From Bianquea renquensis (GTDB lineage: Bacteria > Bacillota > Clostridia > Lachnospirales > Bianqueaceae): a stretch of DNA of 18,602 nucleotides. A program made the translations under genes and the position numbers. The notes under the pieces were generated by a model that saw nothing but the letters and a program-made list of their open reading frames with translations, made no database searches and had not been told where the DNA came from. Below are positions 17,001 through 18,602 of this stretch, piece after piece. The first letter of the stretch is position 1. Each line of letters begins with the position of its first letter. The stretch covers positions 1-18,602 of the forward strand of contig NZ_JACRSQ010000044.1 in NCBI RefSeq assembly GCF_014384895.1, given 5' to 3'.

Positions 17001-17137
17001 AGGTGGTGCAGATCGGCCGGTATCGAAATGCGATGTACTCCGAGAACATTTTTGTCGGCGAAATCGATAACATGTTGATTACGAAACGGGCTCTCACCGA
17101 GAGTGAGATCCGCGCCTTCATGCATAAACAGAATTGA
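14006..17137 (+). CDS. Secreted beta-helix glycan-active protein with CBM and LamG
   Basis: A 1043-residue exported protein. A Sec signal ends at AHA-QENN (about residue 28). The segment FYVSKERGSDDGDGSYENPW then S-S-I-Q-K-A-A is the usual entry into a right-handed parallel beta-helix of the DUF1565/pectate-lyase-like type, with N- and G-rich turns up to about 650 (IQILGSGNTLQNSEIAYC, GNGVYVSGEGHSIVNNFIHD). The insert EWYYDADERALYIIPPKGY is seen in GH141-like beta-helix proteins. Residues 672-820 (NLVKNGSF, then AWYRVD, VYFDDVYMAEV) look like a CBM4/9-type carbohydrate-binding module. About 833-1043 is a LamG/concanavalin-like domain (CDGEWHHVAFV, LYVDGEWV, GEIDNMLI). No sortase, SLH or membrane anchor is seen, so it is released. 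The start is ATG 14006, eight bases after AGGAG; GTG 14003 is possible. It probably cleaves or binds the glycan whose fragments are imported; substrate unknown. Confidence 0.85.
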   Translation: MNKIKKAAAIVCALSLLCSIAGTAPKAHAQENNGNRFYVSKERGSDDGDGSYENPWSSIQKAALKMTAGDTCIIESGTYEGPIEPANSGTVGKPITFQAATGANVVISGLTEIEPERWEKANLESDYAIFKAQDVEMWGTDNNGTRDENQVFFYDQWTSEDTRSGKMMTLARSGNATEMGELFPTNLSEVSFGEYTLNSQVINLKVNLDVDGLKGAQIWYSPRKTEGWSCWTSRITAVDTKSNKIHFAQSTGQSKLTVQSGGLYFIQDAKCLLDQPGEWYYDADERALYIIPPKGYTGDLYVRYKSQRNGFILNGKSNIRIENLHFFGCGVEMDNATSGCVLNRITAEYAQHSISGEGCMGAQCWGSNEREGLGEGGIQILGSGNTLQNSEIAYCSGNGVYVSGEGHSIVNNFIHDVDYIGSYACAVHLINARKCLISHNTMKSAGRSLINAATSGFYNCQITYNVMAEGMKLVDDGGALYLSSMDGEGSEIAYNVITDMKKTDGQKYVQGLYLDGLCSNMIVHHNVLKDCNMQMNQPSEYCLFYNNTVGGNFSSVKVAKGDRADATGVALINNIFTGTISWPLLGSSGLEYHNKENAGQYLANPAEGDYTLAADKAGCIDQGLILSGITPDKNLFPDLGAYESGESPWKAGHDFMNPPQVTSKTNSIRFQNLVKNGSFDMGDEGSWSLEGNGVINVEFDSSKSGWSDADGHVNNYQALYLMEGTSAAVQTVSNLKIGKQYQLTAWYRVDSDLKGNLNVMNPDGTTVVSKTVENSTKWRQVSCTFTAQQDSVVIRLSRTANSGLNRVYFDDVYMAEVIPSYVAMQQDKPTAIDLEWKFEGNGNSTTGMIGRIVKGSFIDSMPGYGKCLSVCAVNSWVTVEHEQHLEFGDPNSEFTVGAWIRTIDGGSIVSKGRPDNRLSNIDYVFSVFEDGGLEFLRWNEKSGVAENISWIDYNTPLCDGEWHHVAFVNRAKDEHCLYVDGEWVKTSRAVWTYNNANTEVVQIGRYRNAMYSENIFVGEIDNMLITKRALTESEIRAFMHKQN

Positions 17138-17151
17138 GCATCCATCTTGGC

Positions 17152-17188
17152 AGAAGCAGGGCATAGCAGGAGAGGCCCTGCTTCTTTG
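17152..17188 (+). terminator. Rho-independent terminator of the glycan operon
   Basis: AGAAGCAGGGC (17152-17162) and GCCCTGCTTCT (17175-17185) form a perfect 11-base stem with a 12-base loop, running into TTCTTT. It lies 15 bases after the stop at 17137 and should end the importer/beta-helix transcript before the repeat array. Confidence 0.8.
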
Positions 17189-17207
17189 CTGTATCTCCCA
17201 CAAAAAT

Positions 17208-17227
17208 AAAAAGGGGCTGTCGGGAAA
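17208..17227 (+). repeat. Left 20-bp direct repeat flanking the array
   Basis: AAAAAGGGGCTGTCGGGAAA occurs here and, identical over all 20 bases and in the same orientation, at 18410-18429. Its core GGGGCTGTC resembles the end GGGGCTGTTGC of the IS remnant at 7559. It may be an insertion-sequence end or a copy created when the array was inserted or duplicated. Confidence 0.7.
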
Positions 17228-17266
17228 AGGATGGTCCTGCCCTTACATATATTGGAAGCCTGCCCG

Positions 17267-18369
17267 CCGGCGTGCATTTTTCATTCTGTATCTCCGCCGG
17301 CATGATCGTTTCGCCGGTGGGGGCGTAGAATTTGTCTCTGAGTGCCCGCTGGGTGCTGCAGTTGCTCGCCTCGCCGGCGTGCATTTTTTATTCAGTTTTC
17401 CCGCCGGCATGGTCGTTTCGCCGGTGGGGGCGTAGAATTTGCGACCGAGTGCCCGCTGGGTGCTGCAGTTGCTCATCTTACCGGCGTGCATTTTTTATTC
17501 AGTTTCCCCGCCGGCATGGTCGTTTCGCCGGTGGGGGCGTAGAATTTGCGACCGAGTGCCCGCTGGGTGCTGCCGTTCTTCATCTCACCGGCGTGCATTT
17601 TTTATTCAGTTTCCCCGCCGGCATGGTCGTTTCGCCGGTGGGGGCGTAGAATTTGCGACCGAGTGCCCGCTGGGTGCTGCAGTTGCTCGCCTCGCCGGCG
17701 TGCATTTTTCATTCAGTTTCCCCGCCGGCATGATCGTTTCGGCGCTGTGGGAGGAGAATTTGCGACCGAGTGCCCGCTGGGTGCTGCCGTTCTTCATCTC
17801 ACCGGCGTGCATCCCCGCCGGCATGATCATCTCGGCGCTGGGGGCGTAGAATTTGCGACCGAGTGCCCGCTGGGTGCTGCTGTTCTTCATCTCACCGGCG
17901 TGCATTTTTTATTCAGTTTCCCCGCCGGCATGGTCGTTTCGGCGCTGTGGGAGGAGAATTTGCGACCGAGTGCCCGCTGGGTGCTGCAGTTGCTCGTCTC
18001 GCCGGCGTGCATTTTTTATTCAGTTTCCCCGCCGGCATGATCGCTTCGCCGGTGGGGGCGTAGAATTTGTCTCTGAGTGCCCGCTGGGTGCTGCCGTTCT
18101 TCGCCTCGCCGGCGTGCATTTTTCCTCACGTTTCCCCGCTGGCTAGATCATCTCGGCGCTGTGGGCGTAGAATTTGCGACCGTGTGCCCGTTGGGTGCTG
18201 CTGTTGCTCACCTCGCCGGCGTGCATTTTTCATCCTATTTCCCCGCCGGCATGGTCGTTTCGGCGCTGTGGGAGGAGAATTTGCGACCGTGTGCCCGCTG
18301 GGTGCTGCCGTTCTTCACCTCGCCGGCGTGCATTTTCCATCCTATTTCCCCGCCGGCATGGTCGTTTCG
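17267..18369. repeat. Tandem array of 107-bp repeats, 10 full units plus one partial
   Basis: Units start with CCGGCGTGCAT at 17267, 17374, 17481, 17588, 17695, 17802, 17895, 18002, 18109, 18216 and 18323. Spacing is exactly 107 bases except for the sixth unit, which is 93 because of a 14-base loss. The last copy stops matching at about 18369. Each unit contains a T-rich stretch, CCGCCGGCATG, either CGCCGGTGGGGGCG or a GGCGCTG-type block, GAATTTG, GTGCCCGCTGGGTGCTG (GTGCCCGTTGGGTGCTG in unit 9) and a variable 15-base tail. The array is clearly more GC-rich than nearby genes. Because 107 is not a multiple of three, each frame shifts in every unit; the short frames on both strands (about 60-160 codons) are not a conserved protein. 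No gene, RNA family or CRISPR structure is recognised. Confidence 0.93.
17481..17514. other. Representative conserved stem-loop inside a repeat unit
   Basis: CCGGCG (17481-17486) and CGCCGG (17509-17514) form a six-base stem around a 22-base T-rich loop. The same stem is present in all eleven copies; where the preceding base is G it extends to GCCGGCG/CGCCGGC. In the unit at 17802 the 14-base loss falls wholly in the loop (arms 17802-17807 and 17816-17821, loop 8). In the unit at 18109 the right arm is CGCTGG, which keeps pairing through G-U. Confidence 0.6.
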
Positions 18370-18409
18370 ACCCTGCCCGCGGGGCCTCCTTTTGCACGCT
18401 GGTCCGTCC

Positions 18410-18429
18410 AAAAAGGGGCTGTCGGGAAA
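18410..18429 (+). repeat. Right 20-bp direct repeat flanking the array
   Basis: An exact copy of the sequence at 17208-17227, 1202 bases to the right. The 40 bases between the array end (about 18369) and this copy include GCCCGCGGGGCC and are not part of the repeat unit. Confidence 0.7.
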
Positions 18430-18444
18430 TCGATAGCTCTACAC

Positions 18445-18482
18445 AGAGGCAGGTGTGATCCCTACGGATCACACCTGCCTCT
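18445..18482. repeat. Perfect 17-bp stem hairpin with CTAC loop
   Basis: AGAGGCAGGTGTGATCC (18445-18461) and GGATCACACCTGCCTCT (18466-18482) are perfect inverted copies around a four-base loop. There is no T-run on either side, so it is not a standard terminator. It starts 16 bases beyond the right direct repeat. Uncorrected perfection suggests recent origin or function as a protein-binding or mobile-element structure. Confidence 0.8.
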
Positions 18483-18488
18483 ACAATT

Positions 18489-18602
18489 AGATGGCCAACG
18501 ACAACCATCTTGTCTCCGTTCCATGTTATTATGGAACTATGCTCTAACTCGATACTTCGTGGGAAAAGACATCAACCGTTATTCCAAGACGGATTCTGGA
18601 TG
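18489..18602. other. Two further small hairpins; no clear gene to window end
   Basis: AGATGG/CCATCT (18489-18494 and 18505-18510) and GTTCCAT/ATGGAAC (18518-18524 and 18531-18537) follow the large hairpin in quick succession. An open plus-strand frame from ATG 18523 (reading MLLWNYALTRYFVGKDINRY and on) runs to the window edge without a stop, but it has no ribosome site and is only 26 codons long, so I do not call it a gene. Confidence 0.4.

Noticed and set aside
17267..18369. CRISPR array
   Set aside because: The whole 107-base unit repeats with no unique spacers between short repeats, and no cas genes are present.
17267..18369. Integron attC sites
   Set aside because: No cassettes between repeats, no integrase, and no clear RYYYAAC/GTTRRRY boxes at the unit ends.
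17243..18436. Several open frames of 60-160 codons on both strands of the array
   Set aside because: The period 107 shifts the frame in each unit, the frames on both strands are equally long, and the predicted peptides are the same repeat read in different frames. There are no convincing ribosome sites or known domains.
18523..18602. Start of a gene at the right edge
   Set aside because: No ribosome site, only 26 codons visible, and the start lies inside a hairpin.

Overview
This 18.6-kb window looks like the chromosome of a low-to-mid GC Gram-positive anaerobe, most likely a Clostridia member of the Oscillospiraceae type. The grounds are strong AGGAGG-type ribosome sites, lipobox lipoproteins, a NusG-II/Gx-transporter/ApbE cluster, and an LplB/YtcP/LplA-type sugar importer run by a membrane-bound AraC regulator. 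The taxonomic placement is inference; no rRNA or tRNA gene was seen.

Layout. (1) 1-144 is the 3' end of an unrecognised gene, followed by inverted repeats. (2) 328-3245, minus strand, is a four-gene operon: NusG-II protein, Gx transporter, ApbE flavin transferase, DUF4846 lipoprotein. It resembles the membrane part of flavin-based extracellular electron transfer loci. (3) 3422-6807, plus strand, holds a membrane-anchored polysaccharide deacetylase, a Gfo/Idh/MocA oxidoreductase closed by a clear terminator, and a CDF exporter with Mn-type metal residues behind a near-consensus promoter. (4) 6833-7345, minus, is an XRE regulator with an inverted repeat around its own promoter. (5) 7559 to about 7837 is the left end of a decayed IS1182-like element. 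(6) 7838-17137 is a glycan-use cassette: a divergent AraC sensor-regulator, two permeases, a lipoprotein binding protein and a large secreted beta-helix protein with CBM-like and LamG-like domains. No transport ATPase is present, so a shared MsmX-type ATPase encoded elsewhere is implied. (7) 17138-18602 contains no recognisable gene. It holds a terminator, then a tandem array of ten full units plus one partial unit (period 107 bp), bracketed by two exact 20-bp direct repeats, then a run of hairpins.

The array is the least explained element. Its period is not a multiple of three, and every unit keeps a CCGGCG/CGCCGG stem even where the loop is shortened or an arm base has changed. Its units are mosaics of a few alternative sub-blocks. 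This points to a structured non-coding or DNA-level role, or to a repeat-expansion relic tied to an insertion-sequence end. Its function is unknown.
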